Shown one piece after another: positions 1 through 13,266 of a stretch of 64,000 nucleotides of DNA. The DNA comes from Stratiolaelaps scimitus (lineage: Eukaryota; Arthropoda; Arachnida; Mesostigmata; Laelapidae), in contig JABWDB010000003.1 of the NCBI GenBank assembly GCA_019614645.1, positions 16,639,001 to 16,703,000 of the forward strand, given 5' to 3'. The notes under the pieces are model-generated. The model searched no databases. It was given only the letters and a program-made list of their open reading frames with translations, and was not told the origin of the DNA. Both the position numbers and the translations under genes were made by a program. Position 1 is the first letter of the stretch, and each line of letters starts with the position of its first letter.

Positions 1-42
1 TACAGATGGTGACGCTACTGACACTGTGTTTTCCCCTAATAG

Positions 43-215
43 GTTACATTACTGAAAACCTGATTAGTGGTGTCATACGCCCCGGTGTCTTGCCAATACT
101 ATACGAACGTGTATTACCTAGGTCTTATAAAGATCAAGTGATCGAAGCCAATCGTGTGCTTCAGTATGAAAATCTGAAATCATGTGTAACCGTCTCGATG
201 TACGACGACCTCTGA
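43..215 (+). CDS. Probable 3'-terminal coding exon, unidentified protein
   Basis: An open frame crosses the left part of the window and stops with TGA at 213-215. A good splice acceptor lies just inside it: a pyrimidine-rich stretch followed by AATAG ends at 42, so the exon would begin at 43 in phase, giving about 56 residues starting YITENLISGVIRPG and ending SMYDDL. The peptide has an ordinary amino-acid mix, with a hydrophobic front half and a charged, Tyr-rich tail, and uses varied codons. A second possible acceptor (TACAG at 1-5) would let the exon start at 6 with ATG and add a hydrophobic stretch, suggesting a membrane segment. I do not recognise the family. No AATAAA signal lies in the first several hundred bases after the stop. 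An open frame this short can occur by chance, so the call rests on the acceptor plus the peptide's natural composition. Confidence 0.42.
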
Positions 216-350
216 TGATGCATGGGCGCGTGTGTTGAAAAGGCTGGAAACGACTGCTACCATATTTCGCCGCACCGTTCTTGTCAGCTAAGGATAAAGA
301 GAATGTTCCAGGTGGCGGTGGCGATCGTGCGTCGAGATCAAGGAAGGTTC

Positions 351-368
351 ATATATATATATATATAT
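351..368. repeat. (TA)n microsatellite
   Basis: Nine AT units, about 135 bases after the left-edge stop codon. Confidence 0.9.
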
Positions 369-1715
369 CGACAACGTTTAGAACGACTGACGGCCGAGCT
401 GTTCGAGCCTATGGGAGACTGGCCTTAGGGCATCATTGCCATGGCCAATCGTTGCGTAACCCATAACACTCGTGAATAATACTAAAAATATTGACAATGA
501 CGATAATAATTAGTCAAATAATAATTACGAAATAATATTATACTAAGTCTCAGCAGTCAAAACATAGGGACTCCGAGGTGTCGTTACGAACAAGAAAAAC
601 AAGCAATCGAGTGGATCGAGATGAATAGAGTTGATTACATTTGATAATCGAAAAACGTGTATTGGAGAAAGCAAACGGTTTGCGTGATAATATTCCTGAC
701 GTGAAATGTAATGATGGCGGTGCATAACATCTGAACTCAATCTTTGGGCTCACAATCTTTAGACGACAAACGACAACCTCTCGTTCATGAAGCCGCTTTC
801 GCCATGATCCATGCGGTTAATGAAATATTTCATATAGAAATTGTGTCTCGATTTAGATGAGCCGGTTGATGAACTGGTCCCAGCGTTCGGCCTACTTCCC
901 GAGTCAATGTATCGCGAGATTCGATGAACGCACCCGAGGTCGTGTTACTGTCGTGGTCACTAGCAGCGAGGATTGTAACGCGGTGCATACGGCTCATTAA
1001 CGTGAGCCGAGGAGCACACTTACTCGAAATAGGGTTGTCTAAAACGTTTGGATTCGACAGATCGGCGCACAGATTAGCGCCACGATACATGGCCGTGTAC
1101 GGTGTCGAACCACGTTGTGCTTCGAGAGAACTATGGAGAGAGAGAGAAAGAGAGGTCTGATTGCGTGGAGTATCAAACACGTCCTGGTTGGTACACGAGT
1201 CAATCGCATTGTGTTTTGGCCACTCTTGAGCTACCTCTGAATCTGCGCATTCGAAGTTGAAAGGGGAGACCCGCAGCGATCAGGCAATATGATTGCTATT
1301 ATAATGCCTCTCGCATCATAGAGTGGTCCGTATGCAGTAGCGATCAGAAGCATACGTAAGCAGATGGGCAGATGGTTCCACAGTCGCATTGCTGTTGCAA
1401 CAGGCCACCCTCGCCGCTCGCTGAGGACGGCCTCTAATGAGGATCTACCAATATTTTGAAATGGCGTCCGTCGGAGCGTTCACGCCTCGGTGTTTCTTTC
1501 TGAAGGAGAAGATCGCAGAAAATCAACATCGCCCTCTATTCGATGGTCTGTCTGCGTCTGCATAATAGTTCATAAAAATAATAATTATTGTTATATGCTA
1601 AGTACACCAGTTCGCCAGGTCAGGTCTGTGTGTGCATGCAGATTTCTCCATGGGATTGTACAGTCTGAACGTCTCTCGGTGTTCACTTTCCGTACGGTGT
1701 TCGCTGATCAGGCTG

Positions 1716-1720
<5 letters not shown>

Positions 1721-1750
<30 letters not shown>
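1721..1750. repeat. (TA)n microsatellite with partly palindromic flanks
   Basis: Fifteen uninterrupted AT units. The flanks read GAACA on the left and, after an interruption, TGTTC at about 1768-1772 on the right, so the array sits inside an imperfect inverted repeat. Confidence 0.9.
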
Positions 1751-1754
<4 letters not shown>

Positions 1755-2339
1755 CAAGTATATATTGTTCGAATGCAGCTTTTTTGTGGATGTTCCTTGA
1801 GAACGTATTCCTTCTCTATCAGAGAAGAGTCAAGGGCATTGCTAGTCGATAATTAGGCAATTTACTTCGATGGGCGTCCAGACAAACAATGTTTGTCATA
1901 TGTGTGTTTGTGGCAACAAGGGAGCAACTAACGACATGTGCTTGACTTCGATTTAGGCCGGTTCTCCTAGCATAATAGTTGAGTTGTATTACCCATCCCC
2001 CCCACAGCATGATCGGTCTAGTGGTAGTGTAACCGAAACAAGTGAGATAGCTTTCTGACTGATTCTGACATAGCCATGGTAAATTGACAGGCATCACACA
2101 GGAATACCTGCATACCATCAGCACATAGGTATTATACAGAGATCGACTGAATTAGCTACCTTAATGTTGTACTGGAAATTCGTGCGAGACGAGAGCTTGT
2201 TAGACTCCATCGTGTTACACTTCAGGCAGAGCAGATACATACACAAACGATCATATAGACAAACAGGCATCATTAGGTGTCCACTTGTCACGATAAGTTT
2301 GGCCATTACCTCCTGAGACCCGACCTGATAAAAACTTAG

Positions 2340-2460
2340 CCGTTCCCGCGGTGATTTGATTGGTCAGGTTTCTGTGTCAGGGTGTAAAACACCCGAGGTC
2401 AGAGGTTAGAGCCCCGTGAGCTGACATATCTCTTTGAATAAAGGATGACTTGAACTGAAC
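2340..2460 (+). mobile_element. tRNA-derived SINE-like copy, degraded
   Basis: A box B-like sequence GGTTAGAGCCC lies at 2404-2414 (9 of 11 matches to the Pol III consensus). It is preceded by a perfect 6-bp hairpin with a 3-nt loop (2380-2394) where a tRNA anticodon arm would sit, and by a weak box A-like stretch near 2352-2363. After box B comes a TGACATAT motif shared with the copies at 50.4 kb and 17.4 kb, then a tail containing TTGAATAAAGG. It has no intact tRNA cloverleaf, so it is better read as a SINE head than as a tRNA gene. Confidence 0.45.
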
Positions 2461-2518
2461 ATCATAGATAGATCAGTAGAACTGCACCAAACAGACAATG
2501 AGGCATATAAATCACGAC

Positions 2519-2571
2519 TATATATATATATATATAAACATTACACACATAACTCACGCATCCATTCATAC

Positions 2572-2604
<33 letters not shown>
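2519..2604. repeat. Pair of (TA)n microsatellites
   Basis: Two AT arrays (2519-2536 and 2574-2604), about 40 bases apart, with a plain AC-rich spacer. Confidence 0.9.
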
Positions 2605-2606
<2 letters not shown>

Positions 2607-3207
2607 AGCGGGGCAAACCATAGCTCACACCAAGTATCAAAAGTCATATATACCTTTGACTTTAAGTATTCGACCACATTCATATTACGGCTGCGTAACT
2701 ACTCCTGAATCATTCTTCGATCCGTGCTTTCGTTGCGATTTTCACAATCATATATCTGTTACACAAATGAAAACAAACTCTAACGAGTTAAGAGGCCAAA
2801 AGATATTCATCAATTTAATCACACGACGAATCAGTTAATCGACTAAAGACGTCTGAAGGCAAAAAAAATAAGTGGAAAAATAGCATCTATATACTATTGA
2901 TGTGCAACCGCCGCTGACCTTCTGTTCAATTACTCTTGAGTTGTCCACCTTTTGACTGCGCGGACGACGCAGCATAAGGGGACATTATCTTGATAGGAAC
3001 CGGCCAACAAGTCGCGAATGATAGGGTTAAACAGTTGTGATTATTTCAATTCCTCAAACCAGTATGAAAGCTTGAGATCTCGTGTTCTGTACTCGTGTCG
3101 CTTATTATTGGACCCTTTATGCAAAATGAACTCGATTTAGTTGACGATTTTCGATAGAGCACTCTGCATGTGTGAAAGCGCTCGAGTGTGCACCATCCCT
3201 CCTCGTA

Positions 3208-3302
3208 TCTATATATATATATATATATCTATATGTTTTTTTAAGTATTTACCCTTTTTGTTATAATTGTACAACTGCATATATATATATATATATATAT
3301 AT
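3208..3302. repeat. Two (TA)n microsatellites
   Basis: Arrays at about 3208-3228 (with one CT interruption) and 3279-3302. The intervening 50 bases are AT-rich and unstructured. Confidence 0.85.
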
Positions 3303-3591
3303 GCATAGGTATTTGTCTTGAGTGGCGCTTTGAGCCGGGCCGCTTCGTCTGTGTCAGAAAGGTCTTTATCTTGGCTTCGGCTGACCCTCCACTTCCATCT
3401 ATGAGAGCCATCGACGAATCGACCGCAACTGCTAGTCACCGCAGTGGAAACGTTATCAAGCTATCGCGTGTAATTCAAGGGTGTGCGGGCGAGCGGGTTG
3501 TACACGCTTGTGTGTCGTTGTTTGTACACGCTTCGAGAACATCCACAATACGGCATCGCCACCTTGCGGCGGGTTCTGTGTTCTGTCGACA

Positions 3592-3626
3592 TGTGTGTGT
3601 GTGTGTGGTGTGTGTGTATATGTGTG
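3592..3626. repeat. (GT)n microsatellite
   Basis: TG repeats interrupted by GG and TATA. Several overlapping open frames nearby on both strands are translations of this tract (Cys-Val or His-Thr runs). Confidence 0.85.
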
Positions 3627-5512
3627 ACAACTAGACAGGAATACAGAGGCCGTATGTGCGCGAGTGTGGTGAAGGCCGCAGTGTTTGCTCTGATCGTGAT
3701 CAATGATACCTACCAACAACAACATCATCGTATAGTTCGTGATGGGTGTGCTTGTGAGATATTTTTGTTATTATCTCGGGATATGTATGTGTTTGAGTGT
3801 ACGTTAATGTGCATACGCCACGGGTGGATTCTGGATTCGAGGCGGAGGTACCAGCGTAAGGGAGAGTGGTCAGTTCGACGCTGGTTTGTAGTCGTGGTGG
3901 GTGGGTGGATGGACGGACGCCATTGTCGATGTTCGCTTTCACACCAGATTGTGACAGATGGCTTCCGCTGATAATCGCCGCCTAGACGAGCCGCTGGACG
4001 ATAGCCACCGCTGGCAATGTTCATCTCGCTTTCGGAAAATGCCCGATCCCGAAAACCCCGCAGCCAACACGACGAACTACTATTACTACTACTAGCCAAT
4101 GTGTGCGTTGTCGGCATTATTTTTTCTAGAAAAATACAAACTAAAATATATGAAAAAATCCCACCAGACAAACGCCGAAAGGCACCACTGCGTCGATATG
4201 ATCGCTATTTTTTGAAAGAGGCGTTCCGTAGAATTTTCTACTCGATGAGACACTATGTAGTGAGAGCGAGACACAGGTCAAGGTGTAATTGTCCACATAG
4301 ACGACATACGGATGCAGGTTATGGAGAGTGAGAAATAGAGTATTAGGTACTAAGATTCTCGTAAGATAATCGTTTAGAAGTGAGTGAGCGTGTGTGTGTA
4401 CGTGTATGTGTGTGCGTATGGGTGTGTGAGAATCCTTCACATTTGACCTGAGTGTTCATTCAGTGTGTTGTGATGCAAGCCGCTTTTTGAACGCGGCGTC
4501 AGTAGCTATATATTATATTTAATACGTAATTGTGTATATATAAAATATTAATATAAATGTAGATACGAACAAAGCTATCTTACATAAACAAATCAAGCAG
4601 TGCAGTTCGCGAAGTAGACAGTTTGACATTCGCCGATCGTTGATTTGAGCGTGTCGCTGTTGAAAATGTCCGTTTATCTAAAGGGAAATAAATGAAAAGA
4701 AAAACATAATTATATATCGTGTAAGTCTTTTCGACAAAATCTAAGATCTATCAGGTTATCCATCATTTGCACATTTATATTGCAAAAAAAAACACAGTGC
4801 CACGGCTAGACAGAGAAGGTTGGCCATTCACTGTTCCAATTAATGCGGTGCACAAAACGAGTACCTTGGGTTAGCGGACAGACGCGGCCGGAACGTCCTC
4901 TGGTGGGTTGTGCAGAAATCTCGACTACTGATATTACGCAGAGATGAGAGAGTAACCTAGAGCAGAGATATACAGAGATGCAGTCGCTTCTAGACACAAC
5001 ACCCTTCCGATGGCAACAGTAACGCACATATGGTGATCCCCCCTCCCCAGCGTCTTGTCCCCGCTCGCGCACCCCTGCGTGCTAATCGAACATTAGGTCG
5101 CAGCCAATTAATGGTATATATATATATCTATCTCGGATAGCAGCACATCGAAGCATTGCGGATGAAGAGGAAAAATAGAATAGCTGCCTGCGGCAATTGC
5201 AAGAGACTACAGTAGTTCCACGGCTTATCTGCGTACAACATACGTGCCTGACGAACTTTCGAGGACGGCGAAATCAGAACGGCAGTAGGCACAACAAATT
5301 AACCAGAAAAAAAATGATCTCAGCAGTAATAGTAGTTGTCTTTAGCCCGCTGAACCAAACACTTGCTTCCAGTTGTCGTGGGCTGTTTCGTGTGGCTAAA
5401 TTTCCTTCCATCCTGGTGTTCGTCGTCCACCCAGGCAACACAAGCCAAGCCAACCCATCTGCGCATTACGTATGACAGTTTCACTGGCTCCCTGTAAACT
5501 GGCCAACTGGCC

Positions 5513-5519
5513 TATATAC

Positions 5520-5605
<86 letters not shown>
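5513..5605. repeat. Longest (TA)n microsatellite in the window
   Basis: An uninterrupted run of 34 AT units spans 5524-5591, with short imperfect AT extensions on both sides (AAATATA on the left, ATTTATA on the right) that make the whole tract roughly palindromic. Such a tract can form a cruciform or slip during replication and is a likely site of length polymorphism or assembly error. Confidence 0.95.
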
Positions 5606-6145
5606 GAAACAGAGCGAACCAGTCAAATTGGTCATCGTCATTGAGTTTCAACATCACGTTGCTCAGATAACAAACGTCTCTAAGATAACCTCCCGACGGT
5701 GTCGAAGTGGAGCCCTAGAGAGGGGGCTAGAAGAATGAAGAAAAGGAATGAACAAGATGGCACAGTAACGATCGTGGCAAAAAAACAATCCACTCAAAAG
5801 CGTTGCACGATTCCCTCAAGGCCTTCAAACCACCCCCGCAATTTTCCCACGCTAGCGAATCCCTACCCTGCCCACTTTGCTTTCTCCTCAGTAGCACTTT
5901 GCGCACGCCTATCAATTATACATAAGCGTATGCCTTCTACGTAATATGTGTACAAAAAAATCATGTACCGCCGTTCTGAACCCGGCTTCGATATTGGCCA
6001 GGAGCCGGAATCCAATCGGGTGACAATCGCGATGGAATCGCTGAGAAGTGGCATAGCAAACTGAAATGATGTTCCGTGCCACGAATAGTTGCTATTAAGT
6101 GCAGCTCAGAGATGTCCCTCTAAGAACTAAACTACTGCTTCTGAT

Positions 6146-6166
6146 CATATATATATATATATATAT
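6146..6166. repeat. (TA)n microsatellite
   Basis: About ten AT units. Confidence 0.9.
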
Positions 6167-8092
6167 GGCTGGGGGCAATATGATACAGATTTGCAAGACC
6201 TGATTGGCCACCAGCGATGAATCCTTGCGCTCGAGTTGATGACCCTTCGGCTCTTGCCAGTTGCGGAGCCGCATCGAAGCAGCTGGCACACAGTGTTGAT
6301 CCGCGTTTGTGACGGTGGACGACACTGCCCGCCAAAGTTGTATCATCGCATTAGTATGAATTACTATTTTATATATTATAAAGCAAGAAGCGCAATTATG
6401 ACGTCTGCATCTGTCATCCACCACAGCGGCGCATCGACACCCCGCGTCGTCACCTATTCACTAATCGTCGTATACTAATCAAAATATCGTTTGAGAATAA
6501 CTAACGAGACGAAGTAACCAATAAAAACGAATATAAACAAATACCAGAAAAAACCAAACACAAAAAAAATTTAAAAAAAACATGAAAAACCCGTGCGAGA
6601 AAAGGATGCCTACGAAACGATGGTATCAGTGATTCCACAGCTGGCCCTGAGAAATCTTCCCTACTCAACCTCCTCACATTGGGCAGTGCGCGCTCGAACC
6701 ACCGTGCAGATCATTGCACCCCGTCATGATAGCTGGGCCTATTGCCTGTGCGGGTTCTGGTTATGCTTTGTCTGTGTTGAGGATGACCGAGGGAATTGTC
6801 TCAGTTGACCAGCAGAGGAGTCATTTGCTGTATCTACTGATGGAGGTATTCTTTTGCTAACCAAGTTAGTTGTGTTTTTAGTTTGCTTGGCTATATCACA
6901 ATGCCCTGCCCGCATGTATACTTACCACCTCTTGTTGTATTATCATCCTATTATACAATGTATGATTATATTTTAAAATGTACACAAGTAGTTTATTCAC
7001 AATATATCTACTCACATTATATTGTATAACGATAGCTGCTAAAATGGATACTGATCAATGGCGTCATTATCTATTATTATTATTATTATTTGATCCAACC
7101 TGCACCACGCACTGCACTCATTCGTATTATTTCCTTATCGTCAAATCATCACTAACTAATAGTAATCATAGGAAATAAGTGGTGCCTGAATCATTGATCG
7201 TGAGGAGTGTCAGCTAGAAAGTAATGGGCGTATCGCCAACCTGGAAAGATAATACGTATTAGCTGGTTAACAGTTGGTTCGAAAGAATCGAAACCCAAAA
7301 AATCGTGTCCGTTAAAGAGAGATTTTTTCATTTGCATTCGCAACATTGCGGATATGCTTCGTCATGCCGGTGATAGCATTGTGGGTGACCGTAGGAACGG
7401 CTGAATATAGGCCCCACAAATAGGCCACTCCTACCACTTAGTTGTAGGGCAGAGAAAAGGGCTTGAGGGGTACGGCTTTGAGAGGAGAGTTGCTCAGCAA
7501 AGTGATATCTAAAAGGTGCAACTATCGTCATCAATAGAACAGACACCAACGAATACGAAATAAAATGAACAATTTTCATATATATACATATATATATAAC
7601 TCCGAGCCGCCTATGAGGTATGAGATATATGAAATTGTCATGGTTTTGCCGAAATTCGAATGTTTCACTTCACTGTGAGTGAATTCGGACCCTGGTCACA
7701 TCGTAAGCGATTCTGAACAGAAGGCGAGCGCGTGCTGCTTCCAGACAATTTGTGTACCAACATCGAATACAATATTACAACAAGAACGAGAACAACAACA
7801 GAGACAGAGAAATACGTGAGCAATACGCGGTGTGGTTGCGCCAATCACTAAAGAAACAGACGACTTTCCGAGACTACATTAAACGAGTCAGTTTCATTTT
7901 GTGGAGACGTATCACAGAAACCATCGGTTATTCTCTATTTGTTTTCGAGATAGATTATGTTTAAAGATAATTATGATACATAAAATATAGATAATTAGAG
8001 TAAAATTTCACTTGAGATACAATGCCTTCAGGAGCGAAATTTGACCTGGCTTAACATCACCTAGTCCAGCCCTCACCTCCAATGTCCTTCAG

Positions 8093-8098
<6 letters not shown>

Positions 8099-8130
<32 letters not shown>
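8099..8130. repeat. (TA)n microsatellite
   Basis: Sixteen AT units without interruption. Confidence 0.92.
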
Positions 8131-8132
<2 letters not shown>

Positions 8133-11100
8133 GAATCCTACGTAAACGATAGAATTCGATGACGATGACAGAATTTTGACTGCCGTTGTACATATAAGTA
8201 TGATATATTATATATGAACAGTAAAATAATGACGTGGATGCGGTCGCTGAATGTCTTCTCCCATGTTGTTATGCAGCGGATAGTGAATATAAATCCTTTA
8301 ACAAGCCAATCAGGTATGACATTATCTATTTCGACCTCCAGCTTCGCCTGGCCATAGATAACGGGATCGGCCAATGATACCAGAACACCTTGGTGTAGTG
8401 ACGTTAGGTTAAGTGTGATGGAACATTGAGGTTCTAAATTGCCACAAAAGTCGTGGTGGTGACCGATATTAACACTCAAAACACTTTATTCTTAAACGGA
8501 AGTACGCTCATCATACGGTCGGGCATTAGACCCTAGCACTCGCTAACACTGGAGACGTGAATCGCCCAGTGGGTCATAACGATGAGTAATTAAATCATAG
8601 GGTGGTCATGCACCTTGCGACCTTTTAAGTGGTCACAGCCAGCCAGAGGTCAACATGCATCTCTGATAGCGAGAGATGGGAGAACAGAACAGCGATAATT
8701 AGCTATAATTCCGACTGGTCTCAGTTTTGTCGTTCACAGATCAACGTCGTTAGTAAAAAAGCGCAGACGATGTTGTCCATGATGAGTTAGCTTGAATCGA
8801 AGTATAACTAGATATACTTAATTACCATATATATATTATATATATATATTAATAAACTATTATTATCATTAGCTCATAGATGTATGTAACAGCTGCGAGC
8901 AGCAACGCAGCCTTGGCGAGCCTTGGAGCTTTGGGCACGCCACAGTTGAGACGATCTGGTTTTTCGGGGCATTAGCGACGGCGGACGATACTACGCCGAG
9001 AGCAGAGAGATCAAGAAACATGTTCCTCATCATTGTACAACAACCATAGGACAGAGTTTACTCGCCGATTTCACGATAAACCACACAACCAAGCCAAATA
9101 GCTAATAAGTGTCCAAGAATGTGAACGGAACCCAATCCAACGCGGGGGGAGACCGGCTTTGGGAATTCGTTCCGATGGGATTCTCGTTCCCCGAGGATCT
9201 GTCCTCATTTTAAGCCAGTTCGACCACAGGGAACCTGTGTCGCTTCTACCAAACGGAGAACAGCCCCACAGATCAACGCCAGAAGGAACCACTTGTAGCT
9301 CGCAGAACACATTAACGACATGATGATGAGAGCAAACGGTCCGATCGGAACCCGTAGCCTTATGGCTCGCAGGGTCGTCGCCGTCGATCTAGTTTTTAGC
9401 TCGGTTAAGCGGACGAGTGAGGATAATATAAGTACACTACACATTTGACACAACAAATACACACCGATTACACATTCGCCCGTTGACAAACATGCACCAC
9501 TTTAATGTGTGGTTGTCAGAATGATTATTATATACGTGATGATTATTATTATTAGTATTATTACTATCTCTGTGTTCTTTCTGTCTTTCTCTCTCTCTCG
9601 CTCGACACGACATATAAGGACATATATAAATGTCAATCGTGTGATTGATCAGCTTCTTAAGGGAGCGTACTAGGTGAAGAAGACGCGGGCCGCCAGGTGA
9701 ACGTTAGAACGCCACATGACGATCATGCCACGAATGTTGCAATAAATAAAATGAGGGCATCGATGAACGACTACCATGAGGCGCGAAGTCTAGCCATATG
9801 AAGAGTTTGAGAGAGAGAGAGAGAGGTTGAACGGCAAATCGTAGATGTTAGAAGCGGTCGAGCATAGGCGGTGAATGCCATGCGAAAGTCGCTATAACCA
9901 TACGGCTGTGCCTCAGCAGACAAGCAAGACGATCGACCGTTGCGCGACAGAGGCTTAGAAAAGAGCCCGCAAAAGCGTCGATGACTAACCCTGCAATCTT
10001 TCACGTATAGCCAACGTTTGCACACAATCGGGTGACAGCACGAGCAACGTCTGGCCACGGATACAACGGAGAAACAAGCTGATCTAAGCTTGCTAGCTGG
10101 CCAGATACATAGATAGATACACAAATACATGCAAGATCCTACACATGAAGCAGGAAGATAGAGAAACACTGTGAAATGATGATATCACGCTACGTTTAGT
10201 GCGTCTAGCGTCTATGTCCTGACACGCCAGTGCTTCGTCACATGTGCACTCAGGAGGACAGTAGGTGGCGTGTGTGGCGATGAATTTGAATTGAATGAAC
10301 ACATTTATTGGTGCTCGATCAACGAAACGGGGGGAGAGAGAGAGAGTATGAACACTAGCTATTGTATAACATAATATGATGGTTAGCCGCGCGACGTCGG
10401 GAGAAAATGTGTACACGACTGCAATCGAATCAATAAGATAGAGATGATATAATACATAAATTACTATTATTATTATTGTTGATTATTATGATGATGATTA
10501 CTATTATTATTATTATTGGTATATTCACTTACATGATCGCGCACTTTCCTTTCAACCGGCTGCTCTGCTATGCCTGCCTGTCGTAGCAGAGCGTGTTCTA
10601 GAAGGTGAAAAGCGTAATACACATAATCGAGCATGAACATGAGAGTGACCGATACGGGCGTCTGCGCCTCCGAGTTAGCAAAGGTGACGCCCAAAGGGCA
10701 CTCCTCATTCTGTCCAGATGACAGCGGAGCTATATAGCTACAGAGAGCGGACAGTGAACGCCGAACAACGTGATAGACGAGACAAGCTAAAGAGTGAAAT
10801 GGATGAATGAAATATAATGAAACCTAATAACGAAACGGAGCGGGAAAATGCCGCATCACGCCGCAGTGTGCCCCATCTATGGGGACGACATCGATGAGTA
10901 ACGAAACGCAAGGATTAGGTTAGGTTGTTGAGTTAGTTGGTTAGGCAGGCCAGTCTCTCATCGGAACGGAGCTCTGACACCCTCGTAACAATGACGAATA
11001 CAGACGACAGACATCTGATCATAGAGAGGGCGATGGGTATACATTGCTTTCCGCTTCCCTAGCACTGATGATGCCAAATAAAAAGAAAGAAAGAAAGAAT

Positions 11101-12559
11101 GGAAATGATAATATTAATATGATAAAGAGGAAACTATAATACATTGACACACGTAGGCAGCCACGCTCTGTAGGAGTGAAATTATGGCGCATATTTAACA
11201 AATCGTCAGCATCAACATCAACACGATAGTGTAACAAATGGAACACAGCAAACAATTGTAAACTGCAATTTCTATGATGACGACTAAGACAATAGCAGTA
11301 GGCCTAACTGCCGACGGGTGTATCAGCTGCAGCAGTCCTATACACGCTATAGGGGTCGGGAGAATAGGCTAACGTTATTTTTGGAATGATAACCTCAACG
11401 ACAAGACTGCAGCCATAGACGAACAGCGACAACACAAGATATGGACAGGCGAAAACAACAAAACCTGTATTGACAGTATATATATATATAGAGAGAGGGA
11501 GAGCGAGAGAGAGCGAGCGAGGGGAATTACTGAACGACAACACAGAAACGCGTAAATTCACTGTGACAAGGCGTCGCAGCACAATGAGTTTTGCTATGGT
11601 TTGTTCATATATACCCTTATATATATCTTAGTACTGGTGTTGCTACCACCAGCCCGGCTATTTGCGCTCGATTTTCGTTCAGCCGATCGAACAGTTGATA
11701 TCAAAGCATCGATCGACCTTAACCAGGGATTTGAAGTAGAAACTGTAAGATGCGCTGATTCTCTGTATCATCAGAACAATGGAAAGATGAACCTGCATAA
11801 TTTTCGTGCAAAGACGAAGCCATTTCAACAAATGGTTAGCTCCACAAGCACTGGATGGTAACGGTGTGTGTGTGTGTGTATAGCGAATGTCGATTAAGGC
11901 CAGCTATGTGTCTAGCTGAGTAGTATCTTCCTGCGAAATTAGTATCTTCAAGCATACATTACCCACAACAACTATGGTATATCCATGTGGTAGAGAAAAT
12001 GCGCAAGCACATTCGATATTTCAATACTGCTGTTTGCTGTTACACGCTGCTAGACGCTGTTACTATCAATCGATCCGTTTGATTGTTCGATCGTCATTTT
12101 GAAGGCAGATGTGTTTTTAAAGTGTGTGCTTTAAGCAAATTCATAGCCAATCAAATTTATGATTAATTACTGCTAATGAATACGGCCGAACAGATTTGCA
12201 CAGATTCGCCGTGCATATCACGTGTATCTAAGGATGCTATTTTCTCGTATGGTAACAAATTCGACGCAACGCTTTGCGCAGAAATCTAGATGCGGGTTTC
12301 TTCAACCCTCGCGTCATTAGAAGGATCGGCCTTCACTGGGAACTTGTTGCCTGTGGGCTTCGTATGATCGCCGGCAAATGGGAGAATTCGCCAATCGGCA
12401 GAGGAGCCATGACAAAAATCGCCATAAATCACCATGATAATGCAACGGTTACGAGTCAATAATTAATTAATTAAGGCAAACAAATAGAGCCATATGGATG
12501 CCCCTCCCCGGACTCAACCGATACCGATGTGGACCAAGGGTACAATAAGCGACGAAAAA

Positions 12560-12645
12560 TTTTACCATTTGAGCCTCGAACTCAAACTACACTAGCCAAA
12601 AGATACGCCTGCCCTGCAGGTCTAACCATTGACGTTTAAAAGCGA
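12560..12645 (-). mobile_element. Possible tRNA-derived SINE head, degraded
   Basis: On the minus strand a D-arm-like stretch (GTCAATGGTTAGA) is followed about 40 bases later by GAGTTCGAGGC, which resembles box B. The spacing fits a tRNA-like head, but no tail or flanking duplication is clear, and the match could be chance. Confidence 0.25.
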
Positions 12646-13234
12646 CTGAGTACAGCAGTGTAGACAGACAACACACCAATTAGCACTAATTTGTCCGATC
12701 AACAGTTATAGCTCTGACAACAACAGCTCGGTTGCTGCGAGACTGATTTAATCACTAGCTAGGTCAACAGGATGACTCTACGTTGGCACCAAGAACGAGA
12801 CGAACAAATTGCATACTGATCATATTAGCATTAAGGCAAACAATTTCTCCCCGTGCGGATAGACAATTTTGTCATCAAGATTATGAACGTTGATGGCCTT
12901 TTTTTGTTGTCGACACGAGCCGGTCTTTAACTATTTACTATGAGTCAATGATCACATGTGCGAGAAACACCCCCATTCGTGTGTAATACGGCTATGAGTG
13001 TAACCAAATGTCACGATTGAAGTATGCCTGAGAATGAGCAATGTAGTACCATATTGACAGAACGCAAGGGATGCGATCATTAGGCCGCCAATAACAACAA
13101 AATAAAAAAAATCCGAGTATTTTGTGAGTACAGATATACCTATATGCGACTACTAAGCTAGACAAATAAAAATAATAATAATAAGCATAATAAAAGCAAG
13201 TAGATACAAATATCTATACGCGCCCTCATAGGCT

Positions 13235-13235
13235 G

Positions 13236-13262
<27 letters not shown>
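13235..13262. repeat. (TA)n microsatellite
   Basis: Fourteen AT units. Confidence 0.92.

Positions 13263-13266
<4 letters not shown>

Larger units (their letters stand above)
216..5512. other. Non-coding, AT-rich, microsatellite-bearing stretch
   Basis: No convincing gene. It holds (TA)n arrays at 351-368, 1721-1750, 2519-2536, 2574-2604, 3208-3228 and 3279-3302. It also holds a (GT)n tract near 3592-3626, a GT-rich run near 4385-4430, and one SINE-like copy at 2340-2460. Open frames of up to 162 codons around 3.4-4.4 kb overlap on both strands and are largely translations of GT/CA repeats, so I left them out. Just after the left-edge stop, around 216-345, another frame reads DDAWARVLKRLETTATIFRR, but no acceptor leads into it. 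Confidence 0.6.

Noticed and set aside
3371..4440. Overlapping open frames up to 162 codons on both strands.
   Set aside because: They pass through GT-rich tracts whose composition lacks stops, and they overlap one another. No domain or codon pattern favours one.
5396..5738. Open frames on both strands with long (Ile-Tyr)n runs.
   Set aside because: They are translations of the (TA)n array.
9868..9880. GCGGTGAATGCCA resembles the middle and 3' part of the conserved microRNA miR-124.
   Set aside because: The seed (AAGGCAC) before it is missing and I see no pairing arm upstream. A 13-base overlap is explained by chance.
10915..10924. TTAGGTTAGG, the arthropod telomere unit.
   Set aside because: There are only two units followed by degenerate TTAG/TTGG sequence, so it is not a telomeric array.
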